Counted from the first letter of the stretch, positions 42,956 to 51,739 are shown. The stretch is DNA of 64,000 nucleotides from Dactylosporangium sp. AC04546 (GCF_022095675.1 NZ_JAHYSG010000002.1:1-64000), one strand, 5' to 3'. Notes: generated by a model not told the origin, from the letters alone. Made by a program: numbers and translations.

Positions 42956-43354
42956 TCAGGATCGGCGGAGGCGCCACGCCATGGGGCCCGCAATGAGCAG
43001 GACTACCGCACCGCAGCAGCAGCTACCCGACCCCCACAGGCCAGGACCCACGCTTGCCTCGTCGCCGTTGACGAAAACGGTCTTCTGCGCCCCGGTCACC
43101 ATGTCCTGGTCGGCCGGCACGTGCGCGGTGTGCTGCCGGCCGCCGCTTTGCCAGATGACCGCGCAGTAGCGATTGCCCGAACTCTTGGCGGACGGCTTCC
43201 TGGAGTACCCGCAGTCGCCGACCGTCGCCGTGGCCTTGTCCCAGGTCAAGGTCCGAACCTGCCAGACACCGAAGAGGAACAGGAGAAGACCGAGAACGGC
43301 CCCCGCCAACGCCCATTCCAGGCCCGACGTGTCGGATGCACCGTCATTCGACAT
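42956..43354 (-). CDS. Small membrane protein with extracytoplasmic Cys domain
   Basis: 132 residues. A membrane helix at about 13-31 (LAGAVLGLLLFLFGVWQV), an outer domain of about 75 residues with two cysteines (VGDCGYSRKP, NRYCAVIWQSGG), and a second helix near the C-terminus (CCCGAVVLLIAGPMAW) followed by RLRRS. The layout resembles DUF3592-type proteins. Function unknown. Confidence 0.75.
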   Translation of the reverse strand: MSNDGASDTSGLEWALAGAVLGLLLFLFGVWQVRTLTWDKATATVGDCGYSRKPSAKSSGNRYCAVIWQSGGRQHTAHVPADQDMVTGAQKTVFVNGDEASVGPGLWGSGSCCCGAVVLLIAGPMAWRLRRS

Positions 43355-43420
43355 GTCCGCACTGTAGGGACCGTCAGCAAGCCGCGACGGCAGTCGATGA
43401 TCAGACCAGAGCGGAGCTGT

Positions 43421-43849
43421 TCATCCAACACGAAAACACCGCAACGGGACGGTGGGCCGGCGGACGTAGTCGGCGGGTGAGTGCGGCAGGATGCCGTCGA
43501 TGACGCACACCCGGTAGAAGCCGATCACGATCGACAGCCGGCGCGAGACGGTTGACGGCTGGTAGCAGCGAGCGTCCTGCAGCCAGCGGACGTAGCGTTC
43601 GATGTCGATCCGGACCGCCGCGAGCGGATCGAGCTCGTGATCGGTGCACCAACGTGGGAAGACCCGCAGGTCCGATTCGCTGTGCTGCCGGGTCTGGCTG
43701 CGGTAGCGACCGAGGTAGGTCACTACCGCGGCCCGCAGAACAAGGTCGGACAGGAAACGCAGCCATACATTACGGTGCGTCACCAGCCGCGATGAACGCC
43801 AGAGCTCCCGCCACGGCATGAGCGAGCACCTGATCAAGCGCGCGTTCAC
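43421..43849 (-). pseudogene. Tyrosine integrase N-terminal fragment, copy 2
   Basis: Reads RYRSQTRQHSESDLRVFPRW, DPLAAVRIDIERYVRWLQ, ARCYQPSTVSRRLSIVIGFY and HSPADYVRRPTVP, the N-terminal core-binding domain of actinobacterial tyrosine recombinases. It runs about 50 residues further than copy 1 but stops right where the catalytic domain should begin. The same fragment at 2927-3188 shows that this sequence was duplicated. Confidence 0.75.
43583..43818. repeat. Long direct repeat, copy 2 (integrase remnant)
   Basis: Nearly identical to 2927-3188 and in the same orientation. The two copies bracket about 40.4 kb that includes the arsenic island. Confidence 0.85.
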
Positions 43850-44270
43850 ACGGTCCCTCGGTGCGAGCCTGGCGTGCTTGAGAAGTTGTTCGAGATCCGG
43901 TACTCGGGTCAGGTCTCAGGCGACCCTCTCGATCTCGGCACGTAGTTCGGGCGCGAGGACACCGGTCTCTCGCAGAGTCGGCGGAGTTGTTGGTGACGAG
44001 GAAAATCATCATGCGGAGCATGCCCCGACCACCCAGGCCTGCCGGTGCCCGGGAAGGCAATCACGGCGTGAGCCGGGATCTGCTCAACGGCGCCACCGGC
44101 CCACTGGCGGAACTGCTGACCGCCGGCTCGGCACCCTACCGCCGTACGCGAATCCGGTCGACTGACCGCCGGCCACCGGCGCCCGTCCGTGACCGTGCGG
44201 ACAGCCGGAAATGCGTTTCTCCGATTGCAGGCACTTCGTAGGATCTCCGGTGATCAAGGAGGATGACGCA
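43850..44270. other. Gap upstream of the phage-like module
   Basis: About 420 bases. On the minus strand LRETGVLAPELRAEIERVA followed by a stop may be the end of a lost gene; otherwise nothing supported. Confidence 0.35.
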
Positions 44271-46280
44271 GTGGGCGATTTCCAGCAGTTCGTGACGGAT
44301 GTGACTATACGTCTGTCCGCGATGTCCAAGGGCGAGTTGTACGTCGTCGGCGACGGTCTCGACCGGGACTCACTCTGGCTCACCTTTCTCGATTCCTTCC
44401 CTGCCGGCACCAATCTCCGGTTCCGCGAGCGGTCCGAGTACGACTGCTCGACCTGCCGCGGGTTCATCAAGAACTTCGGTAATGTCGTCGAGATCCACAA
44501 CGGACAGGTCCGCTCCGTCTGGTCCGGAGTGTCCGCATCCGACCCGGTCTTCTCCGTCGTCGCCGCCGCAATGGACGAGTTCGTCGGCACGCTGCCGTTG
44601 TCCACCATTTTCCGGTCCACCGAGGCGCAGTACGGGACGAGGACGACCCGGACGCTGCGCGACGGTCAGGTCGAGGTGTGGCACCACCTGCACGGCCGGG
44701 TGGAGAAGCGGCATCGCATCACAGACGTCGGCGCGGCACGGGGCACCTTCGACGCCGCGGTGCAGGTGTTCCAGCGTGGCCTGGCCGAGCTGACCCAGCA
44801 CGCTCTGGACACCGTCGTCGACCTCATCGACGACAACGCCCTCTACCGCGGCACGGAGCATCGTCAGGCGGTGACCGAGTTCCGGTCACTGCAGAACCGG
44901 TGGACGAAGGCGACCGACAAACGGGCGTTCATTTTCGCCAACGCCATGAACCCGGCGGCCCGGTTCCGCAACACCGTGATCGGCACCCTCGTCCAGGATC
45001 TGTCCGCGGGCGTCGACCTGGAGCAGGCGGTCCGGTCGTTCGAGACGAAGGTGGCACCGCAGAATTACCGGCGCCCCACGGCGTTGATCACCCCGGCCAT
45101 GGTCAAGGCTGCCATGAAGACCATCGACGAGTTGGGCATCGAGGAGTCGTTGCAGCGACGGTTCGCCCGGCTGTCCGACGTGTCGGTCACCAACGTGCTG
45201 TGGGTCGACAACGACACACAGTCGCGGATGAAGGACGGCATCGAAGGGCTGCTCATGCAGGCGGCCACCACGGGGCCGGCAGGTGCGCGCCTTCGTGACG
45301 CGAAGCCGGAGGAGATTCCCGTGGTCACCTTCATGAAAGACATCCTGCCCGGCGCTACGACCATCGACCTGTGGGTGGCCAACGGCCACGAACCGAACTT
45401 CGTCAGTCTCACCACCGGCCGGCACCCGGCCGCCCCGCGGCTGTTCACCTGGGACAACGATTTCGGCTGGTCCTACAACGGCAACGTCACCGACTCGATC
45501 AAGGAGAAGGTCAAGCGGGCCGGCGGCAACGTCACCGGCAAGCTGCGGGTGAGCCTGTCCTGGTTCAACCACGACGACCTCGACCTGCATGTGTTCGAAC
45601 CCAACGGCGACCACATCTGGTACAAGGACAAGCGCAACAAGCTGGACGTCGACATGAACGCGAGCGGGCCGTTCTCGCGCGAGCCGGTGGAGAACGTCAC
45701 CTGGACCGGCAAAGTCCCCGACGGCGAGTACCGGATCGAGGTGAACCAGTTCAGTAAGCGGGAGAGCACCCAGGTCGGCTTCGTGATCGAGACCGAGAGC
45801 AACGGGAAGATCGAGCATTACAGCCACGAGCGGGCGGTCGGTCACAAGGAGACCGTCGAGGTGGGCCGGATGACGGTCGCCGGTGAGGTGATCGCCGCTT
45901 TCCGGCCGGGGAAGGACATGCAGGCGGGCAGTGCAGGCAGGGAACTGTGGGGAATCACCACCGAACAGTTCGTGCCGGTGTCCACCATCATGTACTCGCC
46001 GAACTACTTCGACGACGGCGAGGTCGGCAACCGCCACTACTTCTTCATCCTGAAAGGGTGCGTGAACGACCAGCCGACCCGGGGAATCTACAACGAGTTC
46101 CTCCGCGGCGACCTGCAACCGCACCGCAAGGTGTTCGAGGTTCTCGGCGATCGCACCAAGTGCGAGCCGTCGCCGGATCAGCTGTCCGGCCTGGGCTTCA
46201 GCTCCACGGTCCGCAGCTCTGTGCTCGCCAAGGTGACCATGACCGGCGGCCGGCGCCACCTCATCAGTATCCAGTTCTGA
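44271..46280 (+). CDS. Large protein of a phage-like two-gene module
   Basis: GTG 44271 with AAGGAGGA 7 bases upstream gives 669 residues. Visible parts: an N-terminal stretch with a CxxC motif (SEYDCSTCRGFIKNFGNVVE), a long alpha-helical middle (GTFDAAVQVFQRGLAELTQH; FANAMNPAARFRNTVIGTLV), a central VTFMKDILPGATTIDLWVAN, then around residues 425-530 a DUF2135-like beta-sandwich (RVSLSWFNHDDLDLHVFEPN, VPDGEYRIEVNQFSKRE). No signal peptide. Such pairs of a ~650-residue and a ~130-residue protein are, as I recall, carried by phages and plasmids with unknown function. The small partner starts 30 bases downstream. Confidence 0.75.
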   Translation: MGDFQQFVTDVTIRLSAMSKGELYVVGDGLDRDSLWLTFLDSFPAGTNLRFRERSEYDCSTCRGFIKNFGNVVEIHNGQVRSVWSGVSASDPVFSVVAAAMDEFVGTLPLSTIFRSTEAQYGTRTTRTLRDGQVEVWHHLHGRVEKRHRITDVGAARGTFDAAVQVFQRGLAELTQHALDTVVDLIDDNALYRGTEHRQAVTEFRSLQNRWTKATDKRAFIFANAMNPAARFRNTVIGTLVQDLSAGVDLEQAVRSFETKVAPQNYRRPTALITPAMVKAAMKTIDELGIEESLQRRFARLSDVSVTNVLWVDNDTQSRMKDGIEGLLMQAATTGPAGARLRDAKPEEIPVVTFMKDILPGATTIDLWVANGHEPNFVSLTTGRHPAAPRLFTWDNDFGWSYNGNVTDSIKEKVKRAGGNVTGKLRVSLSWFNHDDLDLHVFEPNGDHIWYKDKRNKLDVDMNASGPFSREPVENVTWTGKVPDGEYRIEVNQFSKRESTQVGFVIETESNGKIEHYSHERAVGHKETVEVGRMTVAGEVIAAFRPGKDMQAGSAGRELWGITTEQFVPVSTIMYSPNYFDDGEVGNRHYFFILKGCVNDQPTRGIYNEFLRGDLQPHRKVFEVLGDRTKCEPSPDQLSGLGFSSTVRSSVLAKVTMTGGRRHLISIQF

Positions 46281-46310
46281 TTCCCTACCCCGAAAACCGG
46301 AGAGGCCATC

Positions 46311-46706
46311 GTGACCATTTTCGAAAAGGCCACGCGGGAGAAGTTCCGCTACCCGTCGGCCAAGGGACTGCTGACCACGGAACAGCTGTGGGAGCTTCCA
46401 CTGACCGCCAAGTCCGGCTTCAGCCTCGATGACGTGGCCAAGGCGGTCAACGCCGAGCTCAAGGCCGTCGAAACCGAGTCGTTCGTTGCCACCGAGGCCA
46501 ACCCGGCCAAGGCAACCTTGGAGACCAAGCTGGAGGTCGTCAAGCACGTCATCGCCGTCCGCCTCGCGGAGGACCAGGCGGCGAAGGCAGCGGCAGCCAA
46601 GAAACTGGAGAAGGAAAAGCTGCTGGCAGTCCTGGGCCGCAAGCAGGACGCGGTCCTGGAAAACTTGACCGAGGCAGAGCTGCTGGCCCGAATCAACAAC
46701 CTGTAG
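46311..46706 (+). CDS. Small helical partner protein of the phage-like module
   Basis: GTG 46311 after GGAGAGG; 131 residues. N-terminus MTIFEKATREKFRYPSAKGL then TTEQLWELPLTAKSGFSLDD, a middle helical part, and a strongly charged C-terminal coiled-coil-like region rich in Ala, Lys and Glu (AEDQAAKAAAAKKLEKEKLL) ending LTEAELLARINNL. This N-terminal pattern is, to my memory, shared with small phage proteins. It has no known function. It is plainly co-transcribed with the 669-residue gene. Confidence 0.75.
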   Translation: MTIFEKATREKFRYPSAKGLLTTEQLWELPLTAKSGFSLDDVAKAVNAELKAVETESFVATEANPAKATLETKLEVVKHVIAVRLAEDQAAKAAAAKKLEKEKLLAVLGRKQDAVLENLTEAELLARINNL

Positions 46707-46845
46707 CCCGCCTACAATCAAGGTCTGCCAGCAGGCCCGCACATCGCCGAGAAGTACGGTCGCCATGCAAGACTTGCGCGACCAGGCCGGCGCCCACGGC
46801 CACTTCTCGGCGAACTCACATCGGTACGACAGCGGGCGCGACGCC

Positions 46846-46913
46846 CTCATCGGCCATGTCCGGACGCCGGCTCCATCGACTCGGCGTGACGCTCGTGACG
46901 AGGGGATCGCGGC
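46846..46913. repeat. Dispersed ~70-bp intergenic repeat, copy B
   Basis: CTCATCGGCCATGTCCGGA and CGCCGGCTCCATCGACT are identical to copy A at 12033; the second half has CGGCGTGACGCTCGTGACG in place of the longer form. Confidence 0.7.
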
Positions 46914-46954
46914 AGAGCAGGATGCCGGCCGGGCAAACCCGCGAAGATGGCTGT

Positions 46955-47254
46955 GTGAAGGCGATCTACCCAGACAGTGGCGATGGCGACCCGGAGGCTG
47001 TGCCCGGCGTGCGCCCCGAAACCGAAGGTGCGGCCGACGTCCGGTCATTGACGCTCGAAGTCGATGGAGAGCTGTTCGTCCTCAGCCCAAACGAGTTCGG
47101 CGGCACCGACTACGCGTGGCTGAGCGGGCCGAACCCCGGCTACGGCTTCGGCGTCAGTCCGACCCCGAACCTGTCGCTCGACGAGCACATGGAGCACATC
47201 CGCAACTTCCTGGCCCAAGTTGACCCCACCACCGGATACATCGAGGACGACTGA
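46955..47254 (+). CDS. Small hypothetical protein
   Basis: GTG 46955 (MKAIYPDSGDGDPEAVPGVR) gives 99 residues; a longer frame runs back through the dispersed repeat and is unlikely. The second half is well formed: SLTLEVDGELFVLSPNEFGG, TDYAWLSGPNPGYGFGVS, LSLDEHMEHIRNFLAQVDP and ending TGYIEDD. This pattern is common among small actinobacterial hypothetical proteins. Function unknown. Confidence 0.65.
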   Translation: MKAIYPDSGDGDPEAVPGVRPETEGAADVRSLTLEVDGELFVLSPNEFGGTDYAWLSGPNPGYGFGVSPTPNLSLDEHMEHIRNFLAQVDPTTGYIEDD

Positions 47255-47414
47255 GCCAATAGAGCCGCTTCACGTTGCCGTCCACCGAACTGCCTGCGCG
47301 ACCTCGGCACATCCTCAGGTCGGCATCCGTGGACAGCGGCAGCGCTCCGCAAGCGCGGTCAGCGACAGATGAGGACGTCGTGGCACGAGGAATTCGCCAT
47401 GGGAGGATGCCGAG

Positions 47415-48056
47415 GTGTCGATCGAGGTCGCTGACGTTTTGGACCACCTCGCGGGCTCCCCACAGGGGCGTCGGCTGCTCGTGGCAGTCGATGGGGTGGA
47501 TGCCAGCGGGAAGACGACCTTTGCGGGATGGCTCGCGGAAGCGTTGCGCTTGCGCGGGCGCAGCGCTCACGTGATCCACGTCGATGATTTCATGCATGTC
47601 AGATCGGTGCGTCATCGCCGGGGCCGAAACTCGCCGGAGGGCTACTTCCACGACAGCTACGACTACGAGTCCTTGACTCGCTATGTCCTCAAACCGCTCA
47701 GCGTGAGTGGCGACGGATGGTTCCGTGCGGGCACCGTCGATCGGGTGGACGACGTGGTGATCCATGGACCGCTGCAGTACGCGGACGCACAGACGATCAC
47801 GATCGTCGAAGGCCTGTTCCTGCTCCGAGACGAGCTTGTGGATTGGTGGGACTACTCGGTCTTCCTCGATGTCGACACCGACGCCGCACTCGCTCGGAAG
47901 GGGCGACGCGATGGCTTGGTCCTGAACCCAGCCAATCCGCTGACACGGCGCTACGTCGAAGGTCAGCGGATCTACGTGGAGGGCTGCCAGCCACGGGGGC
48001 GCGCGACATGGGTCCTCACCAACGTCGACTCGAAGGCAGCCCGACGCGACGCCTGA
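47415..48056 (+). CDS. Uridine kinase-like P-loop phosphotransferase
   Basis: GTG 47415 after GGAGG; 213 residues, normal for the uridine kinase/phosphoribulokinase-like family. Walker A is AVDGVDASGKTTFAGWLAEA at residues 23-42. HVIHVDDFMHVRSVRHRRG holds the acidic substrate site, and TIVEGLFLLRDEL is the conserved strand before the lid. The C-terminal region has the Arg-rich lid (RYVEGQRIYVEGCQPRGRA). It likely phosphorylates a nucleoside or small alcohol. The substrate is unproven. Confidence 0.85.
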   Translation: MSIEVADVLDHLAGSPQGRRLLVAVDGVDASGKTTFAGWLAEALRLRGRSAHVIHVDDFMHVRSVRHRRGRNSPEGYFHDSYDYESLTRYVLKPLSVSGDGWFRAGTVDRVDDVVIHGPLQYADAQTITIVEGLFLLRDELVDWWDYSVFLDVDTDAALARKGRRDGLVLNPANPLTRRYVEGQRIYVEGCQPRGRATWVLTNVDSKAARRDA

Positions 48057-48061
48057 TACGC

Positions 48062-48130
48062 GCTCATCGGCTTCTCCGGACGCCAGCTCCATCGACTTGG
48101 TGCGACGCTCCGTGACGAGCGGATCGCGGC
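48062..48130. repeat. Dispersed ~70-bp intergenic repeat, copy C
   Basis: GCTCATCGGCTTCTCCGGAC, GCCAGCTCCATCGACTTGG and GACGCTCCGTGACGAGCGGA correspond to copies A and B with a few substitutions. Confidence 0.65.
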
Positions 48131-48496
48131 TAGATCCGGACACGTGATCAAGTGCGCTTGTCGGCGCCAGCGGCGGTGCGGCGGTCCCCGGCGGGTAGAC
48201 GCATCATGTTCCGCCCGGCCAAGTCGTCGCTGACGAGACGGCCATGGGTTTGATGCCGAACAAAGCCAACTCACCGACACCACGACGATGCTGTCTGACA
48301 AGGGGCATCAGCTACGTGACGCCGTCGGTGGCCTGGACTGGAAGCGTCCGGCCGCTGACGCGGCACGCTGGCAGCCTGCGCCGGGCTGCCACCCCACCCG
48401 GCGGTCGCGGCGCTCACTGCCGTCCACGCCGGCTGCTCGCCGGTACCGGCGCGGAGGAGGGCCACGCGATCGCGCCGCGCGCCGTACCCTGCCGTC
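48131..48496. other. Gap with no supported gene
   Basis: About 365 bases before the lipoprotein gene; short frames only. Confidence 0.4.
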
Positions 48497-49000
48497 ATGA
48501 CACCCATGGTGGTCGCACGGTTCCTCGCGGCAGCAGTGGTGGCGGCCGGCATGACCGCCTGCACCGCCGGCGCGATGCGCCCGGCCGTCCCGGTGACGGA
48601 GGCCACCCCCGGCGCCAACGACGTGCTGGTCGGCGCCTGGAGCTCGACGACGGACGGCACCGCACACATCGAAGCCACGTTCCCCGTCAGTCCGCCGCCC
48701 GAGGTCCCGAAGCCCGAGGGGTGGCTGTTCTTCCTTCGGGCGCGATGCGCCGGCGACGGCACCGTGTCGATCCGCGTGAGCGGAAAGACCGGCTTCGCCC
48801 AGACACACGAATGCAAGTGCATCGGCAAGTGGGCCGTTGGACGGACGTCGTTCCCGCCCGGCACCGATACGGGCCCTTCTGACCCCGGACCCTTCAGCCT
48901 CGCCATCGACCGGTCGGGCGGCGTCACCTCCTGGGACGTCGAGGCCTACGCGCAACGGGTCGCCAACGTCTACCCGAAGCCCAGCGCGTCACCGACATAG
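48497..49000 (+). CDS. Lipoprotein
   Basis: ATG 48497; 167 residues. The signal peptide MTPMVVARFLAAAVVAAGMT ends in the lipobox MTAC. The mature part has strands such as NDVLVGAWSSTTDGTAHIEA, AGDGTVSIRVSGKTGFAQ and a Cys pair (THECKCIGKW), then a Pro-rich PGTDTGPSDPGPFSLAID. No family recognised. Exported and lipid-anchored, possibly a calycin-like small beta-barrel, but that is a guess. Confidence 0.75.
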   Translation: MTPMVVARFLAAAVVAAGMTACTAGAMRPAVPVTEATPGANDVLVGAWSSTTDGTAHIEATFPVSPPPEVPKPEGWLFFLRARCAGDGTVSIRVSGKTGFAQTHECKCIGKWAVGRTSFPPGTDTGPSDPGPFSLAIDRSGGVTSWDVEAYAQRVANVYPKPSASPT

Positions 49001-49047
49001 CGCGCGACGCCTCCTGCCCCTACCTGGTCGTTCGTGAGGATGGGGAC

Positions 49048-49568
49048 GTGAGTTCGTCGCAGCCCTCTCGCCAACCCCGGGTCCGAGCCGGACACGACCG
49101 CCAGCGGGCCGGTGCATACTGCCAGCGCGGGGTCCGGCCCGCACCCTTGGGCCTGCTGCGGGTCACCGGTATCTGCTCGACAAGGGCCCGCGTGGAGGCG
49201 GGCGAGCGGTTCACCTGGCTGGCCGAGCTGTTCGACGGTGTCACCCGCGGCCACTTCGACCGGCTCGGACTGTCGGCGGGCTGGCGCTGCTGGGAAGTCG
49301 CCGCTGGAGGGCGCCAGCATTCCCGAGGCACTCGCCGCGACCGTCGGAGCAACCGGTTCCTGCCGGCCACGGACATCAATCCCGGCGGGTGGCCTGCGAC
49401 CGGCTGAGGGCCGCGACGGTGCGCATGGTCCGCGCCGAACCGCTCGCCACCGGGCTGGCCGGCGACGCCGAGATCGACGCGCACCTGGCCGCCGTCGATG
49501 CCGGCGAGCTCGACCTCACCCTCGCGCCGCTGATCTCGGCATGGGGACGCCGCCCGGGATCGCCCTGA
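49048..49568 (+). pseudogene. SAM-dependent methyltransferase remnant with deletion and frameshifts
   Basis: RFTWLAELFDGVTRGHFDRL then GLSAGWRCWEV is the start of a class I methyltransferase up to motif I, whose GxGG is already shifted (ASIPEALAATVGAT in the next frame). After a frame change and a deletion of the central part, the C-terminus appears: DRLRAATVRMVRAEPLATGL, DAEIDAHLAAVDAGELDLT, LAPLISAWGRRP and a stop at 49566-49568. The core SAM-binding fold is missing. Confidence 0.65.
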
Positions 49569-49663
49569 CAAACGAACTCGTCGCACGCCCGGGTCAGCGT
49601 CGCGTACCGCTCCTCAGTCAGTGCGACGCACTGCATCTCATATTGAGCGACCATAATGAACAC

Positions 49664-50080
49664 ATGCGGATGACGGGGATCGGGAAAGTCGCGGTCGGTG
49701 GCGTGCTGCTCAGCGTGCTCGGTGCCTGCGGTGGCGGCGGGCCGACCGACACCGCAGCTCGTGATGTGCTGCTCAGCTTCGTCGATCACCTACGTGCCGG
49801 AGCGACAGATGACGCCTATGGCGAACTGTGCAGCGGGACTCGGGACCGATTCGACGCGGCTGCCTTCACCGCATACGTCTCCCGACAGAAGAAGATCAAA
49901 GACCTGGAGCTCGCCAGCAAGGTCAACGCGCCCGAGACGCCCGTGGTCGGTCCAACCTTCGCCGAGCGGTTCGTGTTCAACCTGCACTTGAACTTTACCG
50001 ACGGCACAGGAGAGACCCGCTACATCCCAGTCGTCCAAGACGTGGACGGCACCTGGCGAGTCTGCGGCGACCCCTACTAG
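49664..50080 (+). CDS. Small lipoprotein
   Basis: ATG 49664; 138 residues. The signal peptide ends at lipobox LGAC (Cys about residue 22), followed by GGGGPTD. The mature part is an NTF2-like fold: VLLSFVDHLRAGATDDAYGE, LCSGTRDRFDAAAFTAYVSR, LNFTDGTGETRYIPVVQDVD and TWRVCGDPY, with a possible Cys-Cys bond. Resembles DUF4878-like lumazine-type lipoproteins. Its last 86 bases overlap a minus-strand gene. Confidence 0.75.
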   Translation: MRMTGIGKVAVGGVLLSVLGACGGGGPTDTAARDVLLSFVDHLRAGATDDAYGELCSGTRDRFDAAAFTAYVSRQKKIKDLELASKVNAPETPVVGPTFAERFVFNLHLNFTDGTGETRYIPVVQDVDGTWRVCGDPY

Positions 50081-50330
50081 GCCCCTGCGATCCGCTTGTC
50101 GAACGGTCCATTCGCCGCCACGCAGAACGGGAGTCGAGCACGTCGGCCAGGGCCAGCCGGGCGGACGTCTCGTCGTCATACTCGGTGTGCCGGTTGCGGC
50201 CAGACTCGACGCCGCCCTCGCGGACCCACACGTCCCAACGTTGACCGTCGGCACGCAGCCAGACGTCAAGCCGGGAGAGCCGCCCCCAGGCGCCGTTCCA
50301 CCAGTGCTCGACCGTCCGCACATTGCCCAC
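49995..50330 (-). CDS. Small hypothetical protein with altered C-terminus
   Basis: GTG 50330 (VGNVRTVEHWWNGAWGRLSR) gives up to 111 residues. The part LDVWLRADGQRWDVWVREGG, VESGRNRHTEYDDETSARLA looks real and is common in Actinobacteria (about 75-80 residues). After SAWRRMDRS the sequence turns Arg-rich and overlaps, antisense, the end of the lipoprotein gene, suggesting that the original stop was lost. Confidence 0.55.
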   Translation of the reverse strand: MGNVRTVEHWWNGAWGRLSRLDVWLRADGQRWDVWVREGGVESGRNRHTEYDDETSARLALADVLDSRSAWRRMDRSTSGSQGPSRGRRRLARCRPRLGRLGCSGSLLCRR

Positions 50331-50468
50331 GCTCGAGAGCGTAGTCGAACACCCGTACGAATGGCGTGATCGCTCAAGGCACCCCGCGCGGCTACCGCCG
50401 GTGCCGGCCGAGCATTCCACGAGGGTCCGCGTCCAACTACCCACGAACGGGGGTAGCGCCGGCCGAGG

Positions 50469-51236
50469 TCAGCGCAGCCGGCGCTCCAGCTCGGCGCGGG
50501 CAGTCGCGAGCGACGGGCCGTACCAGGTGAGGGCGCGGCCGGACACGAAGACGGTGGCGACCCCGGGGAAGGCTTCCGGGCCCTCGTCGGCCGTGAAGGC
50601 GTAGGGCTCGTCGGGCAGCAGGACAAGGTCCGCGCCGGCCGAGCGCAGGTCGTCGAGGTCCACGTGCGGGTAGCGTTCGGTGGCGGTACCGAAGACGTGC
50701 TCAAGGCCGAGGCGGGACAGGACATCGCCGGTGAACGTGCGGGCGCCCACGACCATCCACGGGTCACGCCAGACCGGGACGACGACGCGTCGCCCGGGCC
50801 GCGTCTCCGCGGCCGGCGGCCGGCGCCACTCGCCTTCCGCGGCGCGCAGCCAGTCCGGCTCGGCGACGGCGAGCGGGCCGGTGAACAGCCGCCGCATCGA
50901 GCGGAACGCCTCGTCGAGGGACTCGATGACGGTGACCCACACCGGCAGGCCGGCGGCGCGCAGCCGCTCCACGTCGACGCGGCGGTTCTCCTCGCGGTTG
51001 GCCACGACGAGGTCGGGCCGCAGCGCCGCGACGGCGTTCCGGTCGGGGTTCTTGGTGCCCCGTACCCTCGGCAGGTCCAGCCCGGGCGGGTGGGTGCACC
51101 AGTCGGTGACCCCGACCAGCCGATCGGGCACCGTCACCGCCAGCGCCTCGCTGAGCGACGGTACGAGCGAGACGATGCGCCGGGGTGGCCGGGGCAGCGT
51201 CATCGGGTGGCCGAGGTCGTCGGCCAGGCGCGTCAC
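50469..51236 (-). CDS. BtuF/TroA-like helical-backbone metal or cobalamin-binding protein
   Basis: GTG 51236 overlaps the MarR stop (GTGA); 255 residues. The periplasmic-binding (TroA-like) fold is clear: RRIVSLVPSLSEALAVTVPD, RLVGVTDWCTHPPGLDLPRV, ALRPDLVVANREENRR, SAGADLVLLPDEPYAFTADE. There is no signal peptide, so it should be cytoplasmic. BtuF relatives bind corrinoids, and this gene lies in an operon with the B12-dependent mutase icmF, so a role in B12 handling or sensing is likely by inference. Confidence 0.85.
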   Translation of the reverse strand: MTRLADDLGHPMTLPRPPRRIVSLVPSLSEALAVTVPDRLVGVTDWCTHPPGLDLPRVRGTKNPDRNAVAALRPDLVVANREENRRVDVERLRAAGLPVWVTVIESLDEAFRSMRRLFTGPLAVAEPDWLRAAEGEWRRPPAAETRPGRRVVVPVWRDPWMVVGARTFTGDVLSRLGLEHVFGTATERYPHVDLDDLRSAGADLVLLPDEPYAFTADEGPEAFPGVATVFVSGRALTWYGPSLATARAELERRLR

Positions 51237-51739
51237 GCGCCGAAGTCCCCGGCGGCGTGGCGCAGGTCGCGCAGCGTGCCGACGAGCGCGTGCATGCCGG
51301 GGGTTGTCAGTTCGGTGCGGCCGAAGACCTGCCGGTTGAGCAGCTCGGTGGCCTGCGCCGCGAGCGCCCGGCCCGCGTCGGTGATGGTGACCAGCACGCC
51401 GCGGCCGTCGTTCGGGTCCGGGCGGCGCTCGACCAGCCCGGCCGCCTCCAGCCGGGACGCCGCGTTGGTGACGCTCGTGGGGTGCACCTGCAGGCGGGCG
51501 CCGGCCTTGGCCATCGGCAGGCCGCCCGTGCGGGTGAAGGACAGCAGCATCAGCAGCTCGTACCGGGCGAAGCTCAGCTGCAGCGGCCGCAGGACGTCGT
51601 CGACCCAGGCCTGCACGATCGCCTGCGCCCGCATGAGCGAGGTGACCGCGGCCATCCCCTCGGCGGCGTCGCCCCAGCCGTGCTCCCGCCACAGCCGGGA
51701 GGCCTCCTCGATCGGGTCGAACGGGAGTCGTGCGCTCAT
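51233..51739 (-). CDS. MarR-family transcriptional regulator
   Basis: ATG 51739 after AGGAGGAA; 168 residues. MarR winged helix: LSFARYELLMLLSFTRTGG, LQVHPTSVTNAASRLEAAGL (recognition helix), VERRPDPNDGRGVLVTITDA (wing), with flanking dimerisation helices. It lies between icmF and the BtuF-like gene (50-base gap, GTGA overlap). It is a good candidate to bind the doubled 18-bp palindrome upstream of icmF. Confidence 0.92.
   Translation of the reverse strand: MSARLPFDPIEEASRLWREHGWGDAAEGMAAVTSLMRAQAIVQAWVDDVLRPLQLSFARYELLMLLSFTRTGGLPMAKAGARLQVHPTSVTNAASRLEAAGLVERRPDPNDGRGVLVTITDAGRALAAQATELLNRQVFGRTELTTPGMHALVGTLRDLRHAAGDFGA

Noticed and set aside
44886..47048. Long minus-strand open frame opposite the phage-like module
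   Set aside because: Shadow of the two plus-strand genes, which have strong ribosome binding sites and coherent sequence.
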